Positions 47,067 through 59,044 are shown, numbered from the stretch's first letter. The stretch is 64,000 bases of DNA from Winogradskyella arenosi (GCF_003337305.1 NZ_QPJO01000004.1:248001-312000), one strand, 5' to 3'. Numbers and translations are program-made. Notes: a model not told the origin generated them from the sequence alone.

Positions 47067-50000
47067 ATGAAAATTCATTTCGTAAAAGTTTTAAGCCTTT
47101 GTTTTTTCTCACTATTCTTTACAAAGACTTTTTCTCAAAATGTAGACTCAACTACACCTGGTACTTACAGTAGTACCGTTCCACTTGACGCCGTTTCTGC
47201 TACCGTAGAAATATGGGGCGCTGGTGGCTCTGGTGGAGGCTCCAAAAAAACAGGTCGCGGCGGTGGCGGTGGCGGAGGTGGTGCTTATGCTACGCAAACT
47301 TTTACAGTTACAGCTGGCGAAACGATAACCTATGAAATCGGTGCTGGAGGTGCTATCGCTACTAATTCCGGATCTGGTAATACCGGAGGCGAATCTACAC
47401 TAAACCACACCATTAGCGAAACATCGATAACCGTAGGTGGCGGTGAAGGAGGAACCCAAAGTAATAGTTTTGATAACGCTGGAGGTGCCGGAGGAACTGC
47501 AACTGGAGGTGCTACCAACATACCAGGATCCCCTGGTGGTTCTAACGGATTTGGAATAGGTGGACAAGGTGGAGATTCTGGAAATACGATTAACACTGGC
47601 GGTAACGGTGGCATTCTTACTCACGGAAGCCCCGGTCATATTCCCGGAGGCGGCGGCGGCGGTGCTTACCATTCAGGACTTGGATTAGGAAACTCAAGCT
47701 TTAGAGATGGAGGGGCAGGAGCCAACGGTAAGGTTATCATTACATACGAGATTATTCTCCGTCCAGTTATTAATAATTTTTCTCCATCTGCCGTATGTGT
47801 TGGCGAAACAGTAACATTAACGGGTCGGAATTTCACCAATGCCACCTCCGTTAAATTTAATGGCACTTAAGCCCTTTCTTTTACCGTTAATAGCGATACT
47901 GAAATTACAGCCGTGACACCTAATACCTCTACAGGATTAATCACGATAACCACCCCAATAGGTACTACAAATAGCGCTAATCCAATTTCAATATATGCCA
48001 TACCAGAAATAAGCATCAGCGCAAACTACTGTCCGGTAGATCTTCCAAGTACATCACAAAACGAAAGCAATATGGTGCAGTTAACCGCTACATCGAATCA
48101 AAATATTACAAGTTGGCTATGGAGCACAGGCGAGACAAGTTCAACAATATATATTAGTCAATCTGGAGCTTGCAATGTCACTGCTACAACAAGTCATGGA
48201 TGTACCAATAGCACCTTATATAACATGTCTCAAGATCTTATAATTAATGGAGATTTTAACTTAGGCAACGCTCATTTTGTTTCAGACTACCTTTATATTG
48301 AAGACCAAAACAACACGAATAACGAATTACAAAATGACCAAGACAACCGCGGTTACTCTATAACCCAAAACGGCCAAAATGTACATAACAGTTTTTGGGG
48401 TTATGATCATACAGGAGATAGTCAGGGTTATTTTATGGCCGTTAATGGTAAAGGCACTTCACTAATTGTGTGGGCTCAAAATGATGTAACTGTAGAACCG
48501 AACACAGAATATTACTTTTCGGCTTGGGCCATGAGCTTAAATAGCCATGGACCTTATGCGCAACTTACTTTTAATATTAACGGTACTAATATTGGAACCT
48601 CCCCTGTCCTAGCTGCGCATCCCAACAACAATAATTTAAACGCTGATAATTGGACCCAGTTTTACGGTACTTATACCACGGGACCTTCGGAGACTGTAGT
48701 CGATATTGAAATTCGTAATTTACAATCGGCTTTAGCAGGAAATGATTTTGGTTTAGATGATATTTCTTTTATGTCAAAATTACCCTTTCTTCATCTCACC
48801 TCAGCACCAGAGACACAACATCAGACCCTTTGTGAAAACGCGGCAATTGAAACGATCTCTGTCTATGTTGGCGATGGACTTAGCACCCCAACTTTAACAG
48901 GACTTCCTTCTGGATTAAGTACTAATTATAATGGCACAACATTTACAATAAGTGGTACACCTACAGAAACAAGAGTCTTTAATTATACCATAACTTCAAA
49001 CTTAAGCTGTGGCCAAAAAACATTATCAGGAACCCTAAACATTAACCCGATCCCTACTGCAACCTTAAGCACAGCCTCCCCTATTATATGTGCTTCAGAA
49101 GACGCTATAAATTTAGAAGCAATTTTAGGTGGTACTGCCACAAGTGGAACATGGAGTATTTCGGGAACCCCATTAGCGACCACTGTTACTGGAAATAGCG
49201 CCACGGCAACCTACCTCATTAGTTCTAGCGGAACTAAGACTTTTACATTTACAAGCAACACCCCTAACGGACCATGTAATGCGGTTACCGAAACATTAGA
49301 TATTGAAATCATACCTTATAATGTGGCCCATGCTGGTCCTGACCAAACTGCATTAAGTTGTGAGAATACCACAATTACATTAGCAGCAAACAATGAGGTC
49401 TCAGGCTTTTGGTCTGCCACACCTCAAACCGGATATTTCTCCGATCCTACTTCCCCAAATTCTCAATTTACTGGTGAAAGCGGCACCACGTATCAGTTAA
49501 CATGGAATGCTATTAATACGGCTTCCGTATGCGATAACGATACGGATAGCCTAACCTTTACAATTCCTAACTGTGGAAGTAATTTAATTTTCGCTGGAAA
49601 TGAAGAGTATATCGATTTTGGAGATCATTATAATCTACTTCAAAACTTTAGTATTGAACTCTGGCTAAAACCTAATACCCAAAGTAATTCCAAACAAACC
49701 ATTTTATCTAAACGTAACGCAGAACAACTCAATACGGGTTACGATTTAAGCCTTACCAACGGTACAATTTCCTTTAACGCTAATAACAATACAAGTATCT
49801 CCGTAAGAAATATTAGTACTGCCCGTTGGTACCATATTGCCATTACTTACAACGGCAGCTATACCATGTATCTTGATGGTATAGAAAAGGCAACACTATC
49901 AGGCTCTGCCCCATTACTTAACGATTACGACATGCTTATCGGAGCAATGGCCCGTGAAGACAACATGCCTACCCATCATTTAGATGCATGGCTAGATGAA

Positions 50001-52052
50001 ATCCGTATATGGAATACTGCGCTATCAACAGAGCAAATTAGAATTATGATGAATCAAGAAATTGAAAATAACAATGGTGTTATTGGAAGTATTACAGGTC
50101 CTGAAGTGACAACCGGTTTATTATGGAATAATTTAGAAGGCTATTACAAGATGAATCAAGGAACGACGGATATTACAAATGGCTTTCTAAACGCTAATAC
50201 CGGAGCGTCTGGACAATTAAATAATATGAGCGCTTTACAATCTGCTAAAGCTCCACTCCCCTATGTTACCGAAACCAATGGGAGTTGGGATGTGGCGAAC
50301 ACCTGGCAAGGTGGTACACATCTCATGGCGCCTAACACCAACGATGTGTATTGGAATATTGTAAAAACGACTCACAATGTCACAATAGATAGACCTATGG
50401 AACTCTTGGGGCTAATTGTAGACACTAATCATACGTTAACGGTTTCTAACAACCAACCTCTTGTTGTCCGTAAATATTTAAAAATCGACGGTACTTTAGA
50501 TTTGGTTGGTGAGTCGCAATTGATACAGCACGAAGGCAGTATTGTAGACACTAATGGAACAGGAATTTTAGAACGAGATCAACAAGGCACAAGTAATAAA
50601 TTTAATTACAACTATTGGGGAAGCCCTGTAAGCAATGCCGCGGGAACCTACCAACTGAGCAGCATTCTGTTTGATGGTAACACCCCGTTAAATTGGACCA
50701 CTAATTACAACGGAAGTCCTTCTCCATTAACCATAAGTTCGCGATGGTTATATGTTTTTAATGATGCTGAATCCGATTATTCCAACTGGTCTTCTATTTC
50801 TCAAAACACCGCAGTAGCTATTGGATTGGGCTACACCATGAAAGGCAGTGGCTCTAGTGAAGACCCTCAGAATTACACCTTTAAAGGCCAACCAAACAAC
50901 GGAGAAATTAATCTTTCTTTGGGAGGAGGTTTTAATTATACCTTATTAGGAAATCCTTATCCATCGGCCCTAGATGCAGATCAATTTATAGCCGATAACG
51001 AAAACGTTTTGGATGACGGAACAATTACCTTTTGGGAACAAGCACCGAGCAATAATTCGCATATGTTGGCTGACTATGAAGGGCGCTATTCGTATTACAA
51101 CTATACAGGAGGTGCTCCAGCGGTCACCGCACCATCCGAAATTTACGGCGCTGGAAATGCGAGTAAAATCCCAGAACGCTATATCCCAATAGGACAAGGT
51201 TTCTTTGTCTCAGGGAATGAAACGGGAGGCTTAATTACATTCAACAACAATCAACGTTGTTTTAAAACAGAAGCTTCAGGAGCATCGTTGTTCTTCCGAC
51301 CTTCAAATGGAACGCTTAATACGGAAGACCTGAACCAAACAAACTCCGAAGAAAGCGTTATCCGACGTATTTATTTCAACTTTACCACACCAGAAGGTGC
51401 CGTAAGACAGCTTTTACTCGGATTTACATCAGACAATGCGGCTACAGACGGTGTAGACTATGGTTACGACGCCTTAAATGCAGACACCTTCCCTAGTGAC
51501 TTATCTTTCAATATTGAAGGAGAACGCTATATTATTCAAGGTGTGGGCGAATTTGAAGCCACTAAAGTGTATCCTTTAGATATGATTTTAGGACTCTCGG
51601 GAAATGTAGAAATAAGTCTTCACACTCTAGAAAATTTTGAAACTCCTATTGATGTGTATATTTACGATGCGCTATTAGAAACCTATACAAGATTCAATAC
51701 TGTTAGTTACCAGCAGTACTTGGAAGCCGGCACCTATACGGACCGATTCTATTTAGCCTTTCAAGATCAGGAAACTTTAGGGATTTCAGACGCGACTTTT
51801 AACGCCGTTACAATTCGGTATTTAAACCAATCCAAAGCGATTTTTGTACAAGCTCCGTTAGAGGATAGCATTAAAACGATTCAACTTGTTAATATTGCCG
51901 ACCAAACCCTCGCAACTTGGACAAACCCAACTTCAAATAGTCTTAACCAAGTACGGATTCCTGTAAAGCATATCGCTCAAGGCACTCACATTCTTAAGGT
52001 AGAAACAAAAAACAAGACTATTCATAAGAAGATTATAGTGACAACCCATTAA
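47067..52052 (+). pseudogene. Giant secreted surface protein with an in-frame stop
   Basis: Two ORFs in the same frame are separated only by TAA at 47868-47870; together they encode about 1,660 residues. Order: signal peptide (1-24); glycine-rich domain (about 25-235, with poly-Gly and TVEIWGAGGSGGG); IPT/TIG-like domain (about 235-300) interrupted by the stop inside VKFNGT*ALSFTVNS; an Ig/carbohydrate-binding-like region (about 390-570); a LamG/concanavalin-like domain (about 845-995, YIDFGDHYNLLQNFSIELWL); and a C-terminal T9SS-type sorting domain (last 80 residues). The second half has no proper start of its own. Likely an adhesin. Confidence 0.85.
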
Positions 52053-52071
52053 AGCTATAGTAACTTAAATG

Positions 52072-52112
52072 AACACCCCTTAATCTAACACTACATTAAG
52101 GGGTGTTTATTT
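52072..52112. terminator. Bidirectional terminator
   Basis: AACACCCCTTAAT/ATTAAGGGGTGTT with a 9-base loop and T-runs; it serves the surface-protein gene and convergent ytxJ. Confidence 0.88.
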
Positions 52113-52119
52113 TTAAGGT

Positions 52120-52497
52120 TTAAACAAATTTTTCTAAATTCATCTCATTTATAGCCCCATGAGAGCTGTGAGCCACCACAACACCATTTTTTATAATTAA
52201 CATTTGCGGAGATTGGTGTACGACTTCAAATTTTGTCCCAATAGCATCAGACACCGCTCTGTAACTTAATAGATCTAAAAAATGTAAGTCTATATTAAGA
52301 TCTAAATTATAATCCGAAACAAACTGTTTCAATACCATTCTACTAATTCCACAACGCGTAGAATGCTTAAATAGGAGTTGCGGTTTAACCATAGATTTTT
52401 CAGCAATAACATCTAATTGCGTCACCTCTTCTAAAGATTGCCATGGTAACACCTTTTCTTCTTTTGGCTCTGAACTGCCGAATATTTTCTTAAACAT
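52120..52497 (-). CDS. ytxJ: Bacillithiol-system redox protein YtxJ
   Basis: 125 residues, monothiol glutaredoxin-like. The single active cysteine is in LLFKHSTRCGISRMVLKQF near residue 49, and the cis-Pro loop region is VVHQSPQMLIIKNGVVVAHSSHGAI. In Firmicutes and Bacteroidetes this family works with bacillithiol, the local replacement for glutathione. The presence of the gene implies BshA/B/C elsewhere in the genome. It is monocistronic. Confidence 0.88.
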   Translation of the reverse strand: MFKKIFGSSEPKEEKVLPWQSLEEVTQLDVIAEKSMVKPQLLFKHSTRCGISRMVLKQFVSDYNLDLNIDLHFLDLLSYRAVSDAIGTKFEVVHQSPQMLIIKNGVVVAHSSHGAINEMNLEKFV

Positions 52498-52868
52498 ACT
52501 TTATCTTTTAATCGTGTTAACCCTAAAATATAGGTCGCACATTCTACACTATAATACAATTTAATTTTTACTTTCAAAAACATTAAAAGCTCTAAACTGA
52601 CGCTAGTCATACTTTAAGTCGAAATAAAGTAGTATTCTTACAAAAAGACAAAACGTCATTATAAACCATTCTAAATAAGACATTTTGTCGCGCTTTACCT
52701 ACTTTTAAATAATGGTAAGATAATTGACTATAGCTTATCAAAACAACGCCATCTGAGGCGATGTTAAGGTCTTTCAAAAGCGGTCTAACTTCTAGATGTC
52801 TTTTGAATGACGAAATCAAAAGTTAAACTAAAAAAGACACCTGTTTTTTAGAACAGGCATAAAAAAAG
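52498..52868. other. Spacer upstream of clpB
   Basis: Divergent region. An 11-base inverted repeat GACAAAACGTC/GACATTTTGTC (10 of 11 pairs) lies at 52647-52657 and 52679-52689. A small hairpin CCTGTT/AACAGG at 52840-52857 sits 11 bases before the clpB ATG. A 70-codon minus-strand frame here has no family and overlaps these structures, so it is not called as a gene. No CIRCE element is visible. Confidence 0.5.
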
Positions 52869-55475
52869 ATGAATTTTAATAATTACACCATTAAATCGCA
52901 AGAAGCCATACAGCAAGCGCAGCAGCTGGCTCAAGGCTTTGGTCATCAGCAAATAGAGAACGAACACATTTTTAAAGCCCTCTTTAATGTTGATGAAAAC
53001 GTCCTCCCTTTTATCTTAAAGAAGTTGAACGTCAACGTTTCAATGCTTCAACAAGTCTTAGATAAAGAATTGGAGAGTTTCCCTAAAGTTTCGGGTGGTG
53101 ACCTGATGCTTTCGCGTGAAGCAAGTAAAAGTTTAAATGAAGCGTCAATCATTGCAAAAAAAATGAACGATGATTTTGTTTCTATTGAACATCTTATCGT
53201 CGCTATTTTCAAATCTAAAAGCAAAATAGCTCAGATTTTAAAAGATCAAAGCGTTACAGAAAAAGGATTAAATGCGGCTATTGAAGAACTTCGAAAAGGC
53301 GATAGAGTTACCTCTCAAAGTCAAGAAGACACGTACAACTCCTTATCAAAATACGCTAAGAATTTAAATCAATTAGCTAGCGATGGCAAATTAGATCCGG
53401 TTATTGGTCGCGATGAAGAAATTAGACGTATTCTTCAAATTTTATCGCGTCGTACTAAAAACAACCCCATCTTAGTTGGGGAACCAGGAACCGGTAAAAC
53501 GGCGATTGCTGAAGGGCTTGCCCATAGAATTATTGATGGAGATATTCCTGAAAACCTTAAGGATAAACAAATTTTCGCCTTAGATATGGGGGCACTAATT
53601 GCTGGTGCTAAATATAAAGGCGAGTTTGAAGAACGTCTTAAATCTGTAATAAAAGAAGTTACGGAAAGTGATGGAGACATCGTTCTATTTATAGATGAAA
53701 TCCATACGCTTGTAGGCGCTGGTGGCGGACAAGGTGCCATGGATGCCGCTAATATCTTAAAGCCTGCCCTAGCCCGCGGTGAGTTAAGAGCTATCGGAGC
53801 CACAACATTAGACGAATATCAAAAATACTTTGAGCAAGACAAAGCTTTAGAGCGTCGTTTTCAAAAAGTAACTGTTGATGAGCCAGATACCGAAAGTGCG
53901 ATTTCTATTTTAAGAGGAATTAAAGAAAAGTATGAAACGCACCATAAAGTGCGAATCAAAGATGAAGCTATTATTGGTGCCGTAGAACTCTCTGAGCGTT
54001 ATATTACCAACCGATTTTTACCGGATAAAGCCATTGACTTAATGGATGAGGCAGCTTCTAAATTACGTATGGAAATCAATTCTAAACCTGAAGAGTTAGA
54101 CGTCCTAGACCGTAAGATTATGCAACTTGAAATTGAGCATGAAGCCATTAAACGTGAAAAAGATGAAACAAAACTTAAAAGTTTAAAAGCGGATCTTGCT
54201 AACCTTAAAGAAGAACGTAATGAGCTTAATGCGAAATGGAAATCAGAGAAGGAAGTTGTAGAAAACGTTCAGAATATTAAGCAAGATATCGAAACCTTTA
54301 AAATTGAAGCGGAACGTGCCGAGCGTGAAGGCGATTACGGTAAAGTTGCTGAAATTCGCTACGGGAAGATCAAAGAAGCTACAGAGCAACTTGAAAACTA
54401 CCAAAAACAACTTGCCGCACAACAAGAAACCTCTTTAATAAAAGAAGAAGTTACTTATGAAGATATCGCTGATGTTATTGCAAAATGGACTGGAATTCCG
54501 GTGACCAAAATGCTACAGAGTGATCGTGAAAAATTACTAAAACTTGAAGATGAACTGCACAAGCGTGTAGTAGGACAAGAAGAAGCCATTGAAGCTGTTA
54601 GTGATGCGGTACGCCGTTCTCGCGCTGGATTACAAAATCCGAATAAACCGGTGGGTACCTTCCTATTTTTAGGAACTACAGGTGTGGGAAAAACCGAATT
54701 AGCAAAAGCATTAGCAGAATATTTGTTTAATGATGAAAATGCGATGACTCGGATTGATATGAGTGAATACCAAGAACGCCATGCCGTAAGTCGTTTAGTG
54801 GGGGCACCTCCAGGATACGTGGGTTATGATGAAGGCGGACAACTCACAGAAGCCGTGAGAAGAAAACCTTACTCTGTGGTCTTGTTAGATGAAATTGAAA
54901 AAGCCCATCCCGACACCTTTAATATTCTTTTACAGGTCTTAGATGAAGGCCGATTGACAGATAATAAAGGGCGTGTGGCCGATTTTAAAAATACCATCAT
55001 TATCATGACCTCTAATATGGGAAGCCATATTATACAAGAACGTTTTGAAGCCACAAAAGATATTGCCTCGGCTATGGAATTAGCTAAAATTGATGTCTTG
55101 GCTTTATTAAAGCAAACGGTAAGACCAGAGTTTTTAAATCGTATTGATGATACCATAATGTTTACGCCACTGACTAAAGAAAACATCTTAGATATTGTAG
55201 GACTCCAACTTAAAGGCATCACCAAAATGATTGCGCAACAAGGAATCACTTTTGACGCCACTCCGGAAGCTGCACGTTATTTAGCTGATAAAGGCTATCA
55301 CCCAGAATATGGTGCACGACCTGTAAAACGTGTGATTCAAAAAGAAGTACTTAATGCATTGAGTAAAGAGATTTTATCAGGAAAAGTCACTACGGATAGT
55401 ATTATTCTACTTGATGAGTTTGATAAGCAATTGGTCTTTAGAAATCAAGGGGATTTAATCACTGAAGAGTTTTAA
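52869..55475 (+). CDS. clpB: ATP-dependent disaggregase ClpB
   Basis: 868 residues, complete. Order: N-domain (1-145, double Clp repeat), first AAA+ domain with Walker [14 protein letters not shown] near 205 and pore loop sequence [10 protein letters not shown], coiled-coil middle domain (about 400-525, [21 protein letters not shown]), second AAA+ domain with Walker [14 protein letters not shown] near 605 and pore loop [11 protein letters not shown]. The C-terminal small domain is present. With DnaK it resolubilises aggregated protein. The middle domain distinguishes it from ClpA and ClpC. Confidence 0.97.
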   Translation: MNFNNYTIKSQEAIQQAQQLAQGFGHQQIENEHIFKALFNVDENVLPFILKKLNVNVSMLQQVLDKELESFPKVSGGDLMLSREASKSLNEASIIAKKMNDDFVSIEHLIVAIFKSKSKIAQILKDQSVTEKGLNAAIEELRKGDRVTSQSQEDTYNSLSKYAKNLNQLASDGKLDPVIGRDEEIRRILQILSRRTKNNPILVGEPGTGKTAIAEGLAHRIIDGDIPENLKDKQIFALDMGALIAGAKYKGEFEERLKSVIKEVTESDGDIVLFIDEIHTLVGAGGGQGAMDAANILKPALARGELRAIGATTLDEYQKYFEQDKALERRFQKVTVDEPDTESAISILRGIKEKYETHHKVRIKDEAIIGAVELSERYITNRFLPDKAIDLMDEAASKLRMEINSKPEELDVLDRKIMQLEIEHEAIKREKDETKLKSLKADLANLKEERNELNAKWKSEKEVVENVQNIKQDIETFKIEAERAEREGDYGKVAEIRYGKIKEATEQLENYQKQLAAQQETSLIKEEVTYEDIADVIAKWTGIPVTKMLQSDREKLLKLEDELHKRVVGQEEAIEAVSDAVRRSRAGLQNPNKPVGTFLFLGTTGVGKTELAKALAEYLFNDENAMTRIDMSEYQERHAVSRLVGAPPGYVGYDEGGQLTEAVRRKPYSVVLLDEIEKAHPDTFNILLQVLDEGRLTDNKGRVADFKNTIIIMTSNMGSHIIQERFEATKDIASAMELAKIDVLALLKQTVRPEFLNRIDDTIMFTPLTKENILDIVGLQLKGITKMIAQQGITFDATPEAARYLADKGYHPEYGARPVKRVIQKEVLNALSKEILSGKVTTDSIILLDEFDKQLVFRNQGDLITEEF

Positions 55476-56125
55476 ATTAAAACTTTAAGGCATTAAATTA
55501 TATTTTTAAATACCTTTAAAAGCAACATTCTAGTTTTCGATAGGAAGCCAAGAGTGTTGCTTTTTTCATGCCCTTTTTTTACGCTAAAAACTTATAAATA
55601 AAAGTACGACTACAAGCGGTTGCCTATATTAAAATTTTGACATTCTAGTATCAGACTGCGGACTTTTCATATGTCAAATAAACGTTCAAAACTTAGGAAA
55701 ACCAATTCAATTTTAACTTCAAAATACATTAAAACGAAGACTGATTTAGGAGCATAAAATCCTTTACAGACCACGAAAATAAGTTGTATTAATTCAGGCT
55801 TCAATTCAGAAATCAAAAAAGACATCTAAGAGAAACAATGCAGGTATTGACTTTATTTTAGGTAAAACACCCCCTAAATAGTTAAAAAACATTTTTCAAA
55901 TTAAATCTCATACACCCCTAAAATCAAAGGGTTTAAATTCGTATTTCTAACTTTTCGACCAAATGCACTATAATTTTACCTTATTTATTATGCTTTTTAT
56001 CGGATAAATACTTAGTTTTGTCGAGCTATTTAATCCTTCCCTTTAAGTTTATTACCGATGTACTGAAATCATTAATGAGATGACGACATCATTCAATTTA
56101 TAGTATAACCCTACTTATATAATAG
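55476..56125. other. Longest intergenic region, with terminator and CCCTAAA motifs
   Basis: After the clpB terminator no ORF is visible for about 560 bases. CCCCCTAAATA at 55870-55880 and CCCCTAAA at 55915-55922 are 44 bases apart in the same orientation; the second is followed by AAAGGGTTTAAA. Possible regulatory sites for deoC, but no promoter was recognised. Confidence 0.5.
55518..55566 (+). terminator. Terminator of clpB
   Basis: AAAGCAACATTCT pairs with AGAGTGTTGCTTT (one G-T) around a 19-base loop, followed by six T. Confidence 0.8.
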
Positions 56126-56788
56126 ATGAATTTAAATCGATACCTAGACCACACTTTATTAAGTGCCTCTGCCACCGAAGCAGACATTTTACAACTATGC
56201 GAAGAAGCATTGAAATACAATTTCTATTCCGTATGCGTGAATAGTAGCAATGTAATACTCGCGAAACAAGCCTTAGGACATTCTGATGTTAAAATCTGTA
56301 CCGTCGTAGGATTCCCTCTTGGAGCGATGTCTACTGAAGCTAAAATTTTTGAAGCTAAAAGTGCCATAGAGCAAGGCGCTACTGAAATCGATATGGTTTT
56401 AAATATCGGTCGTTTAAAAAGTAAAAACTACCTCGCAGTTCTTAAGGATATCAGTGACGTAAAGCGCGCTATTGGCTTTACAACCCTTAAAGTTATCCTA
56501 GAAATTAGCGAACTCTCTAAAAATGAAATCGTAAAAGCTTGTGAAATCTGTATGGATGCTAAAGCCGATTTTATAAAAACCTCAACCGGATTTTCTAAAA
56601 GTGGCGCAACCCTAACAGCGGTAAAAATTATGCGTAAAACCGTTCGTGACCAAGTTAAAATTAAAGCCTCTGGAGGTATTAGAGATGCTGAAACTGCTCA
56701 GAAATATATTGACATTGGTGTTGACCGCATCGGAGCTTCGGCGGGTGTTGCCATGATGAATGAGTTAGCCTCAAAAGCTGCTTATTAA
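56126..56788 (+). CDS. deoC: Deoxyribose-phosphate aldolase
   Basis: 220 residues, TIM barrel. It cleaves 2-deoxyribose-5-phosphate to glyceraldehyde-3-phosphate and acetaldehyde. The catalytic Schiff-base lysine is in KADFIKTSTGFSKSG near residue 151, and a second conserved lysine is in VKIKASGGIRDAET near 181. It precedes deoD by 27 bases, so both belong to one nucleoside-catabolism operon. Confidence 0.96.
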   Translation: MNLNRYLDHTLLSASATEADILQLCEEALKYNFYSVCVNSSNVILAKQALGHSDVKICTVVGFPLGAMSTEAKIFEAKSAIEQGATEIDMVLNIGRLKSKNYLAVLKDISDVKRAIGFTTLKVILEISELSKNEIVKACEICMDAKADFIKTSTGFSKSGATLTAVKIMRKTVRDQVKIKASGGIRDAETAQKYIDIGVDRIGASAGVAMMNELASKAAY

Positions 56789-56803
56789 TTGCACTACTTT
56801 GCT

Positions 56804-56811
56804 TAACTTTG
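56804..56811 (+). promoter_or_regulatory. Candidate internal -7 box before deoD
   Basis: TAACTTTG fits TAnnTTTG and ends 4 bases before the deoD ATG, so transcription would give a nearly leaderless message. No -33 element at the normal distance. Confidence 0.3.
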
Positions 56812-56815
56812 TACT

Positions 56816-57514
56816 ATGAGTGTACACATCGGAGCAAAAAAAGGCGACATCGCAGAGACCATCCTATTACCAGGAGACCCATTAAGAGCAAAATGGATTG
56901 CTGAAACTTATTTTGACAATCCATTTTGTTTCAATGAAATTAGAGGTATGTATGGCTATACAGGCACTTATAACGGAAAACGTGTTTCCGTAATGGGAAC
57001 AGGTATGGGCGTCCCAAGTATTTCTATCTACGCCAATGAACTTATTACCGAGTATGGCGTAAAAAACCTTATTAGAGTAGGAAGCGCTGGCTCCTACCAA
57101 GCCGACGTTAAAATTAGAGATGTGGTTTTGGCCATGTCAGCTTCATCAACCTCTGGGGTTAATGAATTACGTTTTGGCGGTGCGGACTATGCGCCAACTG
57201 CAAATTTCGGTTTATTTATTAAAGCCGTAGAAGCAGCCCGTTCTAAAAATATTCCTATCAAAGCCGGAAATGTTCTATCTTCAGATGAATTTTATGAAGA
57301 TGATAAAGAGTCCTTTAAAAAATGGTCTAAATTCGGTGTCTTATGTGTAGAAATGGAAGCCGCCGGCTTATATACCATTGCCGCTAAACACAGGGTAAAT
57401 GCCCTTGCCATTCTAACTATTTCAGATTCTTTGGTTTCAGGGGAATCAACAACTAGTAAAGAGCGCGAAACCACCTTTAAACATATGATTGAAGTCGCAT
57501 TAGAATTGGCTTAA
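56816..57514 (+). CDS. deoD: Purine-nucleoside phosphorylase, DeoD type
   Basis: 232 residues, hexameric trimer-of-dimers class. It phosphorolyses purine (deoxy)nucleosides to base and (deoxy)ribose-1-phosphate. Recognised by the opening [27 protein letters not shown], the phosphate-binding RVGSAGSYQ near 86, [10 protein letters not shown] near 179 and the base-binding aspartate in [10 protein letters not shown] near 201. Together with deoC it feeds nucleosides into central metabolism. Confidence 0.95.
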   Translation: MSVHIGAKKGDIAETILLPGDPLRAKWIAETYFDNPFCFNEIRGMYGYTGTYNGKRVSVMGTGMGVPSISIYANELITEYGVKNLIRVGSAGSYQADVKIRDVVLAMSASSTSGVNELRFGGADYAPTANFGLFIKAVEAARSKNIPIKAGNVLSSDEFYEDDKESFKKWSKFGVLCVEMEAAGLYTIAAKHRVNALAILTISDSLVSGESTTSKERETTFKHMIEVALELA

Positions 57515-57551
57515 ATTTAGAATACGCACAAGTTATTCAATTTCAACAGTA

Positions 57552-58067
57552 ATGAGAAAACAGATTATAATTTTACTAATTGCTGCAATAGGCCTAGTCT
57601 CTTGCAAAGACCAAGTGCAATCTAATACTGCGAGTACAAGCACCTATTACCTCATTAGGCATGCTGAAAAAGATCGGTCTGATGCTTCTAACAAAAATCC
57701 TGATTTAAACGAAAAAGGACTGAAACGCGCACAACATTGGGCAGACTATTTTAAGTCAATCCCTTTTGATGCCATATATACCACCGCCTATAAGCGTACG
57801 GAACAAACGGCACAACCTACAGCTGAAGCCAAGAAATTAGCGGTTCAATATTATAATCCTTCAGACCTTGAGATCAACAAGTTTATTTCCAAAACCCAAG
57901 GCAAAACCGTATTAATCGTTGGACATAGCAACACCACTCCAAAATTTGTTAATGCTTTATTGGGTGAAGAGAAATATGAGGCTATTGCTGATGATAATAA
58001 TGCCAACTTGTATATTGTGACACGCTCTGAAGATCAAAAAAAATCGGAGCTCTTAGTCGTTGACTAA
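57552..58067 (+). CDS. Lipoprotein of the histidine phosphatase superfamily
   Basis: 171 residues. A lipobox Cys (GLVSCKD) is at about residue 19. The catalytic RHG-type motif is YYLIRHAEKDRSD near 33, and the second histidine is in VLIVGHSNTTPKFV near 121. These phosphohistidine-dependent phosphatases act on small phosphorylated compounds; the lipoprotein location points to the periplasm. It ends with a 15-base overlap with the convergent DUF6503-like gene. Confidence 0.87.
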   Translation: MRKQIIILLIAAIGLVSCKDQVQSNTASTSTYYLIRHAEKDRSDASNKNPDLNEKGLKRAQHWADYFKSIPFDAIYTTAYKRTEQTAQPTAEAKKLAVQYYNPSDLEINKFISKTQGKTVLIVGHSNTTPKFVNALLGEEKYEAIADDNNANLYIVTRSEDQKKSELLVVD

Positions 58068-58841
58068 TTCTACAGTAACGTTCTCCAATTCAATTTTAGA
58101 CAATAATTTTAATGTGTTGGCCTCAAAGGCTTTTGCTAAATCTTCTAGTTTTAAAGCGGCATCGTCGGTTTTAAAATTATTATAATCCACAAATCGAAGT
58201 CCGCCGCGGTAACGTTCGTTATAAGCCTCTCTAAAGCGCTGCCCTCTTCCACTTTCCTCTTCATAAGAATAAGCAAGGTAATCTACCTTAAAGCTATCGG
58301 TATGGATCCAATATATAAATTCGTCTTCAAAATCTTCTCCTCCACCGTCTTGATCAAAGGTGACTTTAATTTTAAAATAGGCCTTATCCTTAATGGTTTC
58401 TGTTCCTAAAAGCGTTTTGTTTACGGCCTTATCATTTAAGCCATAAGGCAGCACAGAGAAATAATGGACAGAATTTACAGAAGCTTCATAATTTTTAGCA
58501 ATTGAATCTTCAAGCTGTACAAAAGCATCATTCTTATAACGCTCATACCCCACATTGCTTAACATATCAAAAATAGAATCTGTCCCTTCCACTTTAAGTC
58601 TTACCAATAAAAACTCATGATTTTTACGAAGCGCTTGGTAATACACATCTCTAAATTCAAACTTCAAACTCGATTTTTGAAATCGCTCACCTCCCGCTAC
58701 ATCAATAGCTTTATCAATAATTTGGTTTGCAGTTAATGCGCTTACAACCGTTTCAGTAGGTGTTACGGTATTTGTCTCTGCGTTGTCATTTTTACATCCT
58801 AAAATAAAGACTAAGGCTGCGAGGAAGAAGTAATTTTTCAT
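58053..58841 (-). CDS. Lipoprotein, DUF6503-like
   Basis: 262 residues. A lipobox Cys16 (FILGCKN) follows the signal sequence. The mature protein begins with a Thr/Val-rich linker and then LTANQIIDKAIDVAGGERFQKSSLKFEFR, an opening I associate with DUF6503 in Flavobacteriaceae (LolA-like beta fold). No function is established. The 3' end overlaps the phosphatase gene by 15 bases in the opposite orientation. Confidence 0.75.
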   Translation of the reverse strand: MKNYFFLAALVFILGCKNDNAETNTVTPTETVVSALTANQIIDKAIDVAGGERFQKSSLKFEFRDVYYQALRKNHEFLLVRLKVEGTDSIFDMLSNVGYERYKNDAFVQLEDSIAKNYEASVNSVHYFSVLPYGLNDKAVNKTLLGTETIKDKAYFKIKVTFDQDGGGEDFEDEFIYWIHTDSFKVDYLAYSYEEESGRGQRFREAYNERYRGGLRFVDYNNFKTDDAALKLEDLAKAFEANTLKLLSKIELENVTVELVND

Positions 58842-59036
58842 ATCATTGGTTTTACAATACTGCAGTCGCGAATGTATGGCTTAGATTACAGAATTATCCT
58901 AAATTCATGATAAAGCTTGCGTCAAAAGGTTTACAAAAAAACCAGAAAGCAGGACGCTAAAGACGTTCTAAAACCCAAGCAGAAATCACTTTCATTTTTT
59001 ATATCTATAAGACTTCAAACTTCACACATACTTTCT

Positions 59037-59044
59037 TATCTTTG
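59037..59044 (+). promoter_or_regulatory. Candidate -7 box for smpB
   Basis: TATCTTTG fits TAnnTTTG and ends 6 bases before the smpB ATG, implying a very short leader. It argues against the in-frame TTG at 59042 as the start. Confidence 0.45.

Noticed and set aside
47270-47290. GGC/GGT tandem run as a microsatellite
   Set aside because: It encodes poly-Gly with mixed codons and is part of a Gly-rich domain, not a pure repeat; phase variation is not indicated here.
47330-47672. Two long reverse frames in the glycine-rich coding region
   Set aside because: They are shadows of the Gly/Ala/Thr codons of the surface protein and have biased, low-complexity translations.
52607-52819. 70-codon minus-strand ORF upstream of clpB
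   Set aside because: No recognisable family or start signal, and it overlaps an inverted repeat; more likely chance in a spacer.
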